A stretch of 64,000 nucleotides of DNA from a bacterium (GTDB lineage Bacteria > UBP6 > UBA1177), in the NCBI GenBank assembly GCA_017645765.1, contig JAGCNV010000026.1, forward strand, positions 1 through 64,000, read 5' to 3'. Positions 1-8,142 of this stretch are shown piece by piece. The position numbers were made by a program, and so were the translations under genes. Under the pieces are notes generated by a model that was not told the DNA's origin, searched no databases, and was given only the letters and a program-made list of their open reading frames with translations. Within the stretch, counting starts at the first letter, position 1. The number at the start of each line of letters is the position of its first letter.

Positions 1-68
1 GTCCGCTACCGCTGCTTCCTCTCGGACCTGACGGGGTTTGCGGGGCTTGTTGTACGGCACCCGGCCAC
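1..68 (-). ncRNA. ffs: Signal recognition particle (4.5S) RNA, partial
   Basis: Read on the minus strand, this stretch contains GTCAGGTCCGAGAGGAAGCA followed by GCGGTAGCGG. This is the conserved domain IV apical region of bacterial SRP RNA (usual form GTCAGGTCCGGAAGGAAGCA), the Ffh binding site. The 5' end is placed near position 68, at the GCCGGGTGCCGT-like start seen in many small SRP RNAs; the 3' end runs off the window. It lies downstream of tadA and the serine tRNAs on the same strand. In many bacteria tadA, ffs and dnaX are neighbours, so dnaX may lie just outside the left edge (inference). The exact 5' boundary is approximate. Confidence 0.8.
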
Positions 69-70
69 AA

Positions 71-161
<91 letters not shown>

Positions 162-186
162 ATGAACCGGAAAAAGGATAAAAATA

Positions 187-278
187 TGGCGGAGAGATAG
201 GGATTCGAACCCCAGGCACCCTGTAAAGAGCGCACCTGATTTCGAGTCAGGCTCCTTCGACCACTCGGACATCTCTCC
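187..278 (-). tRNA. tRNA-Ser (anticodon CGA)
   Basis: A 92-nt class II tRNA on the minus strand, with acceptor GGAGAGA/TCTCTCC plus G and CCA. The anticodon stem-loop CCTGACTCGAAATCAGG presents CGA, reading UCG. It lies 3 nt downstream of the tadA stop codon, so its transcript is probably processed from a tadA-containing RNA. Confidence 0.95.
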
Positions 279-281
279 GCG

Positions 282-779
282 TTATTCAAGATTTCCGGAT
301 TCGGACTGTTTTTTCGAAAGTTTCTGCTTTTCCCTGATTTCACGGAAGAAACCTGATAAAAGTTCGGCAGACTCTACAGCCAGAATCCCTTCAACGACTT
401 CCACCCTGTGATTTAAGCGCTCGTCTTCCAGAAGCGTGTAGAGCGATCTCACTCCTCCCGCTTTAGGGTCTCGCGCGCCAAAGTAGACTTTCGGGATCCG
501 AGACTGCACTATCGCGCCGCTGCACATGATGCAGGGTTCCAAAGTGACATAAAGCTCGCAATCCTCGAGCCGCCAGCTTTTTAAATAAGCCGCAGCTTCG
601 CTTATCGCCTCGATTTCCGCATGGGAAAGGGGCGACTGGGCGGATTCTCGTTTGTTGAATCCTTTTCCGATTACTCTGTTTTCAAAGACCACGACTGCGC
701 CGACGGGAACTTCGCCCATCTCTCTTGCCTTTTCGGCAAGTTCCAGCGCAATTTTCATATATTCGGTTTCTCTTGTCAT
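282..779 (-). CDS. tadA: tRNA-specific adenosine deaminase TadA
   Basis: Deaminates A34 to inosine in tRNA-Arg(ACG), allowing one tRNA to read CGU, CGC and CGA. The 165-aa protein has the zinc deaminase signature HAE (His53, Glu55) and PCIMC (Cys83, Cys86) with the TadA-typical EVPVGAVVV near the N-terminus. The open frame runs on into the tRNA-Arg gene, so the start chosen is the ATG at 779, 8 nt from that tRNA. A second ATG at 758 (MKIALEL) is possible, and no strong ribosome site precedes either. The gene is sandwiched between its own substrate tRNA-Arg(ACG) and tRNA-Ser(CGA) on the same strand, which suggests co-transcription and processing. Confidence 0.93.
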   Translation of the reverse strand: MTRETEYMKIALELAEKAREMGEVPVGAVVVFENRVIGKGFNKRESAQSPLSHAEIEAISEAAAYLKSWRLEDCELYVTLEPCIMCSGAIVQSRIPKVYFGARDPKAGGVRSLYTLLEDERLNHRVEVVEGILAVESAELLSGFFREIREKQKLSKKQSESGNLE

Positions 780-787
780 CACCGGTA

Positions 788-864
788 TGGCGCGCCCAGG
801 AGGACTCGAACCTCCAGCCTTTTGGTCCGTAGCCAAACGCTCTATCCAATTGGGCTATGGGCGC
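788..864 (-). tRNA. tRNA-Arg (anticodon ACG)
   Basis: A 77-nt tRNA on the minus strand including CCA. Acceptor GCGCCCA pairs with TGGGCGC. The anticodon stem TTTGG/CCAAA encloses loop CTACGGA, giving ACG. The T-arm is GGAGG-TTCGAGT-CCTCC. The ACG anticodon needs A34-to-I editing by TadA, whose gene starts 8 nt downstream. Confidence 0.96.
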
Positions 865-874
865 CCAAAAAAAG

Positions 875-967
875 TGGCGGAGAGGGAGGGATTCGGACCC
901 TCGATGGAATTATTAGTCCCATACCCACTTAGCAGGCGAGCTCCTTCGGCCTCTCGGACACCTCTCC
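875..967 (-). tRNA. tRNA-Ser (anticodon GCT)
   Basis: A 93-nt class II tRNA on the minus strand with acceptor GGAGAGG/CCTCTCC, CCA encoded. The loop CTGCTAA gives anticodon GCT, reading AGC/AGU. The anticodon stem CTCGC/GTGGG includes two wobble pairs. The T-loop reads GGTCCGAATCC instead of the usual GGTTCGAATCC, a small departure from its neighbours. Confidence 0.92.
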
Positions 968-977
968 GCAGCACATC

Positions 978-1065
978 TGGCGGAAGAGGTAGGATTCGAA
1001 CCCACGGACGCGTAAACGTCAACGGTTTTCAAGACCGCCGCCTTCGACCACTCGGCCACTCTTCC
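978..1065 (-). tRNA. tRNA-Ser (anticodon TGA)
   Basis: An 88-nt class II tRNA on the minus strand. Acceptor GGAAGAG pairs with CTCTTCC, with G and CCA, and the loop CTTGAAA gives anticodon TGA. It is the promoter-proximal member of the minus-strand tRNA/tadA/ffs cluster. Confidence 0.95.
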
Positions 1066-1103
1066 GCAAATGAAATTCAATGCTCAAAGAACAAAGCGGA
1101 GCA

Positions 1104-1131
1104 ATGATGCTTATTTTTTGTTGAAAGTCAA
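1104..1131 (-). promoter_or_regulatory. Probable promoter of the tRNA-tadA-ffs cluster
   Basis: On the minus strand, TTGACT (1131-1126) and CATCAT (1109-1104) are separated by 16 bp and followed by a GC-rich TGCTCCGC then a T-rich run, about 40 nt upstream of the first tRNA. The -35 is good and the -10 is weak. The GC-rich discriminator matches other promoters in the window. Confidence 0.4.
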
Positions 1132-1224
1132 TAAAAATTTCTCTTTTTTTGGTGAAAGGGCTTCATTTTTGGAAAACTACACTCATTTTTGTTTGATCCA
1201 CGGCTTGAAAAATCTCCAAAAATA

Positions 1225-1252
1225 TTGATTTAAAACTAAAAAAGGGCATAAT
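1225..1252 (+). promoter_or_regulatory. Probable promoter of the tpiA-gap-pgk operon
   Basis: TTGATT (1225-1230) and CATAAT (1247-1252) are 16 bp apart in an AT-rich stretch, about 65 nt upstream of tpiA. The leader ends in a strong TTAGGAGG ribosome site at about 1306. Confidence 0.45.
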
Positions 1253-1317
1253 TTCGACCTTGTCTGCCGGCAGAGATATAAAAATTTCGTCTGCCGCTCG
1301 TTTTTTAGGAGGTTAAA

Positions 1318-2067
1318 ATGAGAAGAACAATAATTGCTGCAAACTGGAAAATGAACAATCTGATGAAAGATACGATCACTTTCTTTTCAGAATTCGGAGA
1401 TACGGCGCTCAAATCAGAGAACGAAGTTATCATTGCACCTGCTTACCCGTACATCCCGCTTGCTTCTGCGCTTGCAAAAAACCAGAATATCGAGATCGCG
1501 GCTCAGGATGTCTATCCGAAAGCTGAAGGTGCTTTCACCGGCATGGTCGGCGGAAAGATGCTTGCAGATATCGGTGTCTCTGCCGTAATAATAGGTCACA
1601 GCGAGCGTCGCAGGATCTTCGGCGAGCCTAACGAACTTATCCGTGAGAAGGTAAAATTCGTGCAGGAAAACGGTTTCCATCTTATTTTCTGTGTCGGTGA
1701 AACTCTGCCCGAAAGAGAAAACGGTTCGATGTTCGATGTGCTTAAAGAACAGATTCATTCCGCTTTTGACGATAATCTTACACTTGCTCCGGAAAAGATC
1801 ACTGTTGCCTACGAGCCTGTCTGGGCGATAGGAACCGGCGTCACGGCAACTCCGGAACAGGCGGTCGAGATGCACGCTTTCATCCGCAAAATATTGAAAG
1901 AGAGATACGGCTACGAAGATTCGAGAATCCTTTACGGCGGAAGTGTAAAACCTGAAAATATTCAAGGGCTTTTGAGCCATGAAGATATTGACGGCGCACT
2001 TGTCGGCGGAGCAAGTCTCAAGGCGTCGTCATTCATGAAACTGGTGAATTTCCAAGCGGTGAAATAA
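1318..2067 (+). CDS. tpiA: Triosephosphate isomerase
   Basis: Interconverts dihydroxyacetone phosphate and glyceraldehyde 3-phosphate in glycolysis. The 249-aa length is standard. Visible active-site elements are AANWKMN (Lys11), GHSERR (His94), YEPVWAIGTG (catalytic Glu166) and the phosphate-binding YGGSVKP and VGGASL loops. The start ATG has an ideal AGGAGG site. Its TAA overlaps the ATG of the next gene by one base (TAATG), so translation is probably coupled. It opens a glycolytic operon with gap and pgk. Confidence 0.98.
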   Translation: MRRTIIAANWKMNNLMKDTITFFSEFGDTALKSENEVIIAPAYPYIPLASALAKNQNIEIAAQDVYPKAEGAFTGMVGGKMLADIGVSAVIIGHSERRRIFGEPNELIREKVKFVQENGFHLIFCVGETLPERENGSMFDVLKEQIHSAFDDNLTLAPEKITVAYEPVWAIGTGVTATPEQAVEMHAFIRKILKERYGYEDSRILYGGSVKPENIQGLLSHEDIDGALVGGASLKASSFMKLVNFQAVK

Positions 2068-3113
2068 TGAAAAACAGAAGACTTATAGTCGCCGCTATCG
2101 AAGACGGCGATATAATAATTCCCGATTCCAAATGCTATTTTTTAGTCAAAAAATCTTCGGTTAAAGTCGGTAAAACCGGCAAAAAATACATTGATCTTGA
2201 CCTTTTTGACGGTGAGACGACCGTTGCAGGGAAAGTCTGGGATATTACCGAAGAAACCAACGAAGCAGTGCAAGCCGGAAACGTCATTCAGGTGCTTACA
2301 GGAAAAGTCGGAAAGTATCTTTCGAATATGCAGATAACGATAAACGACGCGGTAATCGTGCCGCCGGAAAAGATTGATTCGGAGTGTGCCGGGATCCTGC
2401 CTGAGTCGTTTTATACTTATGAAGAGCTCAAAAAACAGTGGGACGAGCTTATGGAAGTTCTTGTTCCGAAGCACCGCGAACTTGTGAACAAATTCATGGA
2501 AAACGAGAAGATATGGCAGCTTTTTACGACGATCCCCGGCGGAAGAAGCATGCATCACGCCTGCCGCAGAGGGCTTTGGGAACATTCGATTTCGGTCGCT
2601 CAGTCGGCTCTTGCTGTTTCAGACGTTTTCGATGAAAAGTACGGTCTAGACGTTTCGCTCGTCGTTCTGGCTTCGATGCTCCACGATGTCGGAAAAATCT
2701 TTGAATTTCAGATAAATCCGGCTACTTCGATGGTCGACAGATATTCCGACAGAGGCAAACTTTTGGGACACATCTACATGGGAGCGACCTGGCTTGAAAA
2801 GCTGGTTTCAACGTGTTTTCCCGAAGACAGCGACCTTAAAATGGATCTTATTCACATAATTCTGAGTCATCACGGGCAGTATGAATTCGGTTCGCCTAAA
2901 CGCCCGAAAACGCTTGAAGCGCTCATCGTTTCGGCATGCGACAACCTCGATGCAAGCTGCGATGCAGTAAAATCGTGCTTCGGCGACAATATGGAAGGAA
3001 ACTGGACAAAACCTGTTTATATGATGGAACGCGCATTTTTCAGACGCCAGGAAAACGGCGGAAACGGCGCGGAAATTCCGGATGAAACGGAAGAACAAAC
3101 TTTTAATAATTAA
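2067..3113 (+). CDS. YhaM-like OB-fold/HD-domain 3'-5' exoribonuclease
   Basis: A 348-aa protein with an N-terminal OB-fold nucleic-acid-binding segment (about residues 20-100: FLVKKSSVKVGKTGKKYIDL and onward) and a C-terminal HD metal-dependent domain with WEHS (His173), LHDVGK (His206-Asp207) and ILSHHGQYEFGSP. This order and these motifs match the YhaM/Cbf1 family of 3'-5' exoribonucleases. The last 20 residues are Glu/Asn-rich. It sits inside the glycolytic operon, translationally coupled to tpiA and followed by gap after 18 nt. The family call is good; the substrate (RNA or single-stranded DNA) is not visible. Confidence 0.85.
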   Translation: MKNRRLIVAAIEDGDIIIPDSKCYFLVKKSSVKVGKTGKKYIDLDLFDGETTVAGKVWDITEETNEAVQAGNVIQVLTGKVGKYLSNMQITINDAVIVPPEKIDSECAGILPESFYTYEELKKQWDELMEVLVPKHRELVNKFMENEKIWQLFTTIPGGRSMHHACRRGLWEHSISVAQSALAVSDVFDEKYGLDVSLVVLASMLHDVGKIFEFQINPATSMVDRYSDRGKLLGHIYMGATWLEKLVSTCFPEDSDLKMDLIHIILSHHGQYEFGSPKRPKTLEALIVSACDNLDASCDAVKSCFGDNMEGNWTKPVYMMERAFFRRQENGGNGAEIPDETEEQTFNN

Positions 3114-3131
3114 CTTTTTCAGGAGGAAAAA

Positions 3132-4133
3132 ATGTCAAAAATTCGTGTTGCAATCAACGGCTTCGGCAGAATCGGAAGAGCTGTTTTCAGAATCGCTGAA
3201 GGAAGCGATCAGGTTGAAATCGTCGTAATAAATGATCTTACCGATCCCAGAACTCTGGCTCATCTTTTGAAGTATGACTCGGTTCACGGAACTTGGGATA
3301 AAGAGGTCAAGGCAGGCGAATCCTCAATTATCGTCAACGGCCGCGAAGTTCAGATCCTTGCAGAAAAAGATCCGGAAAATCTTCCGTGGAGAGATATGAA
3401 AATCGATGCAGTTCTTGAGTGCACAGGCCGCTTCACAGCAAGGGAAAAGGCAAACCTTCACATCGAAGCAGGCGCAAGAAAAGTCCTTATTTCCGCTCCG
3501 GCGAAAGGAGAGGACATGACGGTCGTCTACGGCGTAAACGATTATCTTTACGATAAAGAGAGACACAACATCATTTCGAATGCAAGCTGCACCACGAACT
3601 GCCTTGCACCGATAACCTACATCATGCACAAACATTTCGGGATCAAACACGGTCTTATGACTACGATCCACTCATACACAAACGACCAGCGCATCCTTGA
3701 CCTTCCGCACAAGGATCTCCGCAGAGCGAGAGCGGGCGCAGTCAGCATGATCCCGACGACGACCGGCGCGGCAAAGGCTATCAGCCTCGTCATTCCTGAA
3801 CTCAAGGGCAAACTTGACGGTATTTCGATAAGAGTTCCGACACCCAACGTAAGCGTTGTCGACGCAACTTTCGTCATCGAAAAGGAGACTACTGCCGAAG
3901 AGATCAACGCACTTATGAAAGAATACGCTGAAGGTCAGATGAAAGGCGTTCTCAGATACTGCGACGAGCCGCTTGTTTCACACGATTTCAACGGCGATCC
4001 GCACTCTTCGATCCTTGACGCTCTCAACACTGCCGTAATGCAGGGAAATATGGTAAAACTTCTCAGCTGGTACGACAACGAATGGGGATACAGCAACAGA
4101 ATGTTCGATGTTCTGAAAAAACTTTTTGCTTAA
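3132..4133 (+). CDS. gap: Glyceraldehyde-3-phosphate dehydrogenase
   Basis: Oxidises and phosphorylates glyceraldehyde 3-phosphate to 1,3-bisphosphoglycerate. The 333-aa protein has the Rossmann start INGFGRIGR, Asp35 in VINDLTD (typical of NAD use), the catalytic SCTTNC with Cys153, and the C-terminal WYDNEWGYSNRM. AGGAGG precedes the ATG by 6 nt. It lies between the YhaM-like gene and pgk with short spacers, in one operon. Confidence 0.98.
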   Translation: MSKIRVAINGFGRIGRAVFRIAEGSDQVEIVVINDLTDPRTLAHLLKYDSVHGTWDKEVKAGESSIIVNGREVQILAEKDPENLPWRDMKIDAVLECTGRFTAREKANLHIEAGARKVLISAPAKGEDMTVVYGVNDYLYDKERHNIISNASCTTNCLAPITYIMHKHFGIKHGLMTTIHSYTNDQRILDLPHKDLRRARAGAVSMIPTTTGAAKAISLVIPELKGKLDGISIRVPTPNVSVVDATFVIEKETTAEEINALMKEYAEGQMKGVLRYCDEPLVSHDFNGDPHSSILDALNTAVMQGNMVKLLSWYDNEWGYSNRMFDVLKKLFA

Positions 4134-4148
4134 AAACGGAGGCTTTTT

Positions 4149-5354
4149 ATGGGTTTTTTCGATACTCTCGGTGTCAAGTGCGTAAACGAGCTCGCCATCA
4201 GGGAAAAGAGGGTTTTTCTCAGAACCGATTTTAATTTTCCCGTTGATGAAAACGGAAATATCGCCGATCTTGAAAGGATAAACAAGACGATACCTACGAT
4301 AAAGCACATTCTGGAACACAATGCGCGCCTTATAATCGCGTCGCATTTCGGAAGACCCGAGAGCGAAAAGGATGTTCAGTACACTCTTGAACCTTTTGCG
4401 GCAAAACTCGCAGAAATCCTCGAACAGGATATCTACTTCTTTGAGGATTGCTGCGGCATGGGCGCAATGCAGATGGTAAGAGACCTCAAACCAGGTCAGA
4501 TACTCGTTCTCGAAAACCTCAGATTCAACAGCGAGGAAAAGAAGGGGTCTACCGCTTTTGCGAGAGAGCTTGCGAAGATGTGCGATGTATATATCAATGA
4601 CGCTTTCGGCGTTTCGCACAGAAAGGATACCTCAATTGCCGTTCTTCCGCGTTTCGTCGATACGAAAGGAGCAAGCTTTACAGTCAAGCAGGAAGTCGAT
4701 GAACTGTCGAAATTCCTCGGTTTGGAACACGGAAGCGGTCTTGGCATCATGCTCGGCGGATCGAATACAGCCGATAAAATGGGGCTGATACGTCCGATGC
4801 TCGACATGGCCGACAAAATCATACTCGGAGGTCCGCTTGCCTACATTTTCATGGCGGCACAGGGGATCAGTGTCGGTGCTACACAGGTCGACGAGGAAAA
4901 AATCCCGCTTGCAAAAGAGATCCTGAAAAGCGCGAAAGTCCGCAAAGTCGAAATCGTTCTTCCTGTTGACCACGTTGTTGCCGAAACTGTAAATTCGACT
5001 GAACCCGTTATATGCAGCACGGAATCTTTCCCTGAAGGAATGTCTGCTTTCGATATCGGTCCTGAAACGGTTGAGCTTTTTGCGCAAAAAATTGCGGAAT
5101 GCCAGCATCTTTTCTGGAGCGGTCCGATGGGAGTCTACGAAAAACCGCAGTTTTCGGTCGGAAGTCTCAGACTTGCACAGAAGATCACGCCTCTCAGCAT
5201 ACACAAAGTTGCAGGCGGCGGAGATACCGAAGAAATGCTCAGAAAAACGGAATTCGCGAAAAATTTCGACTATGTTTTTACATGCGGAACAGCCGCGCTG
5301 GAATTTCTTAAAAATGGAGGGATGATTCCAGGTTTGGAAGCTCTCAAAAATTAA
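4149..5354 (+). CDS. pgk: Phosphoglycerate kinase
   Basis: Transfers phosphate from 1,3-bisphosphoglycerate to ADP. The 401-aa protein has the substrate-binding RTDFNFPVDENG near residue 25, the YINDAFGVSHR signature, the GGSNTADKM hinge region and the C-terminal nucleotide loop VAGGGDT. It starts at an ATG 15 nt after gap, preceded by ACGGAGG. Length and motifs are standard. Confidence 0.98.
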   Translation: MGFFDTLGVKCVNELAIREKRVFLRTDFNFPVDENGNIADLERINKTIPTIKHILEHNARLIIASHFGRPESEKDVQYTLEPFAAKLAEILEQDIYFFEDCCGMGAMQMVRDLKPGQILVLENLRFNSEEKKGSTAFARELAKMCDVYINDAFGVSHRKDTSIAVLPRFVDTKGASFTVKQEVDELSKFLGLEHGSGLGIMLGGSNTADKMGLIRPMLDMADKIILGGPLAYIFMAAQGISVGATQVDEEKIPLAKEILKSAKVRKVEIVLPVDHVVAETVNSTEPVICSTESFPEGMSAFDIGPETVELFAQKIAECQHLFWSGPMGVYEKPQFSVGSLRLAQKITPLSIHKVAGGGDTEEMLRKTEFAKNFDYVFTCGTAALEFLKNGGMIPGLEALKN

Positions 5355-5366
5355 AAAAAGGGGAAT

Positions 5367-5687
5367 ATGGCAAAACTTACGATGGCAACATCGGCTAATT
5401 TTAAGCCGAGAGAAAAGAAACTGACGCAGGTCGAAATGGAGAAAATCACCGAAAGCCGCAAGGTGAATCTCGGTTATTCGCAGGAATGGCCGCGCCAGAA
5501 ACTCAGGATTTCCGACCTCTATCCGGACGAAAAATTCCTGAAAGAAAATCTGATGCACGAATATAAGTACTTTATTCTGATGGTTCTCCCGGTCATCGTC
5601 ACATCTGCTGTAGTCCTTATTCACAGAAACAATCTATACAACGAATTCCTTGCTTATTTGGAAGAGTTTTTTTCGCAACTCTGGTGA
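5367..5687 (+). CDS. Small protein with one membrane segment, unknown
   Basis: Encodes 106 aa. Residues 1-65 are charged and hydrophilic; one strongly hydrophobic helix (about residues 69-86, FILMVLPVIVTSAVVLI) follows, then a short tail rich in Asn, Leu and Phe. It starts 12 nt after pgk behind AAAAGGGG and is probably the last gene of the glycolytic operon. I recognise no family. It looks like a bitopic membrane protein with its N-terminus in the cytoplasm. Confidence 0.65.
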   Translation: MAKLTMATSANFKPREKKLTQVEMEKITESRKVNLGYSQEWPRQKLRISDLYPDEKFLKENLMHEYKYFILMVLPVIVTSAVVLIHRNNLYNEFLAYLEEFFSQLW

Positions 5688-5786
5688 TTCTGCGGCTTTT
5701 TCAGATCGCCGAAAATCTTGACTTGATTATTTCAAAATATACTCTCACGCGAAAATTTGTTGTTTTATAAATTTAAGGAGTTTGAA

Positions 5787-7475
5787 ATGACTAAAATCAT
5801 CGAATGTGTTCCCAATTTTTCTGAAGGAAGAGATATGTCCGTAATCGACAAGATTACAGCTGAAATCAAGAAGGTGAGCGGTGTCAGACTGCTTGATGTC
5901 GATCCCGGATACGACACGAACAGAACTGTCGTTACCTTTGTCGGTGAGCCGGAACCGGTCAAACAGGCAGCTTTCGCAGCAGTCAAAAAGAGCCACGAAC
6001 TCATTGACATGCGCCACCACAAAGGCGCTCATCCGCGCTTCGGAGCGTGTGACGTCTGCCCCGTTATTCCGGTAAGCGGCGTAACGATGGACGAATGCGT
6101 TGAAATCGCGCACGATCTCGGCAAAAGACTTGGCGAAGAGCTCGACTATCCGGTTTATTTCTACGAATATGCGGCTACAAGCCCGGAAAGAAGAAACCTT
6201 GCTACTGTCCGTTCCGGCGAATACGAAGGTCTTGAAGCAAAACTCAAAGATCCTAAATGGAAACCCGATTTCGGCCCGGCGGAATTCCGTCCGACAAAAG
6301 GTGCAACCGCTGTTTCGGCGCGTGATTTCCTCATTGCCTACAACATCAACCTCAATACGACGAACGCGAAGAAGGCGAACGCAATTGCTTTGAGACTGCG
6401 CGAGCAGGGCTATCCGGAAAAAGATGCCGACGGCAACCCGAAACTTGACGCAAACGGCAAAAAAATCATGCATCCCGGAATGTTCAAAAACTGCAAAGCC
6501 ATCGGCTGGTATGTCGATGATTTCAAAAGGGCTCAGATTTCGATAAACCTCACGAATTACCACGTAACCAACATGTTCCACGTTTTTGACGCCGCTTCGA
6601 AACTTGCAGAAGAGAAGGGACTCCGTGTTACAGGCAGCGAGATCGTCGGCGTTCTTCCGAAAGAAGCTCTTATCGAAGCCGGCATCCACTACCTTGAAAA
6701 ACAGGGGACATGCGCTGGTCAGAGCGAAGCAGAGCTCATCAAAATCGCGGAACAGTCTTTAGGACTCAGCGATGTAGTCAAATTCAAACCCGAAGAAAAG
6801 GTCATCGAATACATGGTGAAGGAGACAAAAGGACTTTCAGATATCACGGTAACAGAGTTCTCCGACCTTCTGGCAAGTGACGCTCCGGCTCCTGGCGGCG
6901 GTTCTGTCGCTGCTCTCTGCGGCTCATTGGCTGCGGCGCTCGGAAGCATGGTCGCAAACCTCACTTTCAACAAAAAAGGCTACAAAGAGCATAACGAAAA
7001 GATGAACTGCGTTGCAAAAGATATGCAGGTAAGACGAGCTGAACTTCTTCATCTCATCGACGAAGATACAAACGCTTTCAACATCATGATGGCGGCTATG
7101 AAAGCTCAGAACGCAGCTAAAAAAGCTGGAAATCCCGATGAGATCGCAGCTGCGGACAAAAATATGGACGAAGCCAACAAATACGCGATCTCAGTCCCGC
7201 TTCACGTTCTTGAGAAAACCTACGAGCTTCTTCCGAACCTTAAAGTTGTCGGCGAATTCGGCAACATCAACGCCGCAAGCGACGCCGGCGTAGGCGCTCT
7301 GCTCGTTCAGTCTGGTGTAAAAGCTGCTGCTCTTAATGTTAAGATCAACCTCAAGAATTTCGCGAAAGACGATCCTTTCTACGCTGAAACCTTCAACGCG
7401 ATGAACAAAGTTCTTGCTGTTGTCGATAAGGAAGCCGAAGAGATTCTTGCAATCGTCGAAAAGAAAATAAGCTAA
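5787..7475 (+). CDS. ftcD: Bifunctional glutamate formimidoyltransferase / formimidoyl-THF cyclodeaminase
   Basis: A 562-aa fusion. Residues 1 to about 325 form the formiminotransferase (ECVPNFSEGRD, RMRHHKGAHPRFGACDVCP-like segment), which moves the formimino group of formiminoglutamate to tetrahydrofolate. About 340 to the end form the cyclodeaminase (FSDLLASDAPAPGGGSVAAL), which gives 5,10-methenyl-THF and ammonia. Together they link histidine breakdown to one-carbon metabolism. The frame extends 10 codons upstream, but the ATG at 5787 has AAGGAG 6 nt before it. No other hut gene is in the window. The fused form is as in animals and some anaerobes. Confidence 0.95.
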   Translation: MTKIIECVPNFSEGRDMSVIDKITAEIKKVSGVRLLDVDPGYDTNRTVVTFVGEPEPVKQAAFAAVKKSHELIDMRHHKGAHPRFGACDVCPVIPVSGVTMDECVEIAHDLGKRLGEELDYPVYFYEYAATSPERRNLATVRSGEYEGLEAKLKDPKWKPDFGPAEFRPTKGATAVSARDFLIAYNINLNTTNAKKANAIALRLREQGYPEKDADGNPKLDANGKKIMHPGMFKNCKAIGWYVDDFKRAQISINLTNYHVTNMFHVFDAASKLAEEKGLRVTGSEIVGVLPKEALIEAGIHYLEKQGTCAGQSEAELIKIAEQSLGLSDVVKFKPEEKVIEYMVKETKGLSDITVTEFSDLLASDAPAPGGGSVAALCGSLAAALGSMVANLTFNKKGYKEHNEKMNCVAKDMQVRRAELLHLIDEDTNAFNIMMAAMKAQNAAKKAGNPDEIAAADKNMDEANKYAISVPLHVLEKTYELLPNLKVVGEFGNINAASDAGVGALLVQSGVKAAALNVKINLKNFAKDDPFYAETFNAMNKVLAVVDKEAEEILAIVEKKIS

Positions 7476-7478
7476 GGC

Positions 7479-8126
7479 ATGAAACTTCATTCTCTTTTCA
7501 CTTCGCTTCAGGGTGAAGGCCGTTTTCAGGGCTATCCGACAGATTTCGTCAGATTCTTCGGATGCAATCTCAACTGCTCATACTGCGACACGAAATATGC
7601 GCTTTCCGGTGATTCGTTTTACTTTGATACACCTGAGGCGGTCGCTGAAAAAATCAATAAATCTGATGTTTTAGATGTTTGCATTACCGGCGGAGAGCCG
7701 CTGTGCCAGGCGGAAGAACTTCTGAAACTTCTGAAACTGCTTCGCGGCAAAAGGATTTCAGTCGAAACCAACGGAAGTTTCGGGCTTGAGCCGCTTTACC
7801 GCGCTTTTTCAGCTGAAAACAAAACCTCGGAACTCTGGTTTTCGACAGACTGGAAAACTCCTTCATCGGAAAATCCGCTTTTTGACGAAAAGAATATTGG
7901 TTTCCTGAAAAATAGTGGGTCTGGGTGGATCAAATTTGTGACCGGAACAGCTGAAGATCTTGATTTTATTGATGAAAAACTTCAACTGCTTGACGGGATC
8001 GAAACTTATCTGAGCCCGGTTTTTGAAAACGGCTGCGGGTGGTTCGCAGAAGTTGAAAGGTTTGTCAAGACACATAAAAACATCCGCTTGCAGCTTCAGC
8101 TGCATAAAATTCTCGGGATAGAGTAA
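7479..8126 (+). CDS. queE: 7-carboxy-7-deazaguanine synthase QueE
   Basis: A radical SAM enzyme of queuosine/7-deazaguanine synthesis that converts 6-carboxytetrahydropterin to CDG. The 215-aa protein begins with the family hallmark FTSLQGEGRFQG, then the iron-sulfur motif CNLNCSYCDT, then ITGGEP. Its length is normal for QueE. It starts 3 nt after ftcD and may share its transcript. No queC, queD or queF lies nearby. Confidence 0.93.
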   Translation: MKLHSLFTSLQGEGRFQGYPTDFVRFFGCNLNCSYCDTKYALSGDSFYFDTPEAVAEKINKSDVLDVCITGGEPLCQAEELLKLLKLLRGKRISVETNGSFGLEPLYRAFSAENKTSELWFSTDWKTPSSENPLFDEKNIGFLKNSGSGWIKFVTGTAEDLDFIDEKLQLLDGIETYLSPVFENGCGWFAEVERFVKTHKNIRLQLQLHKILGIE

Positions 8127-8142
8127 AACAGAGAGGTCATTC

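Noticed and set aside
652-1107. Open frames running through the tRNA genes
   Set aside because: They coincide with the complements of tRNA genes and have no protein features.
5718-5743. TTGACT...TATACT as ftcD promoter
   Set aside because: The spacer is only 14 bp, too short for a standard promoter.
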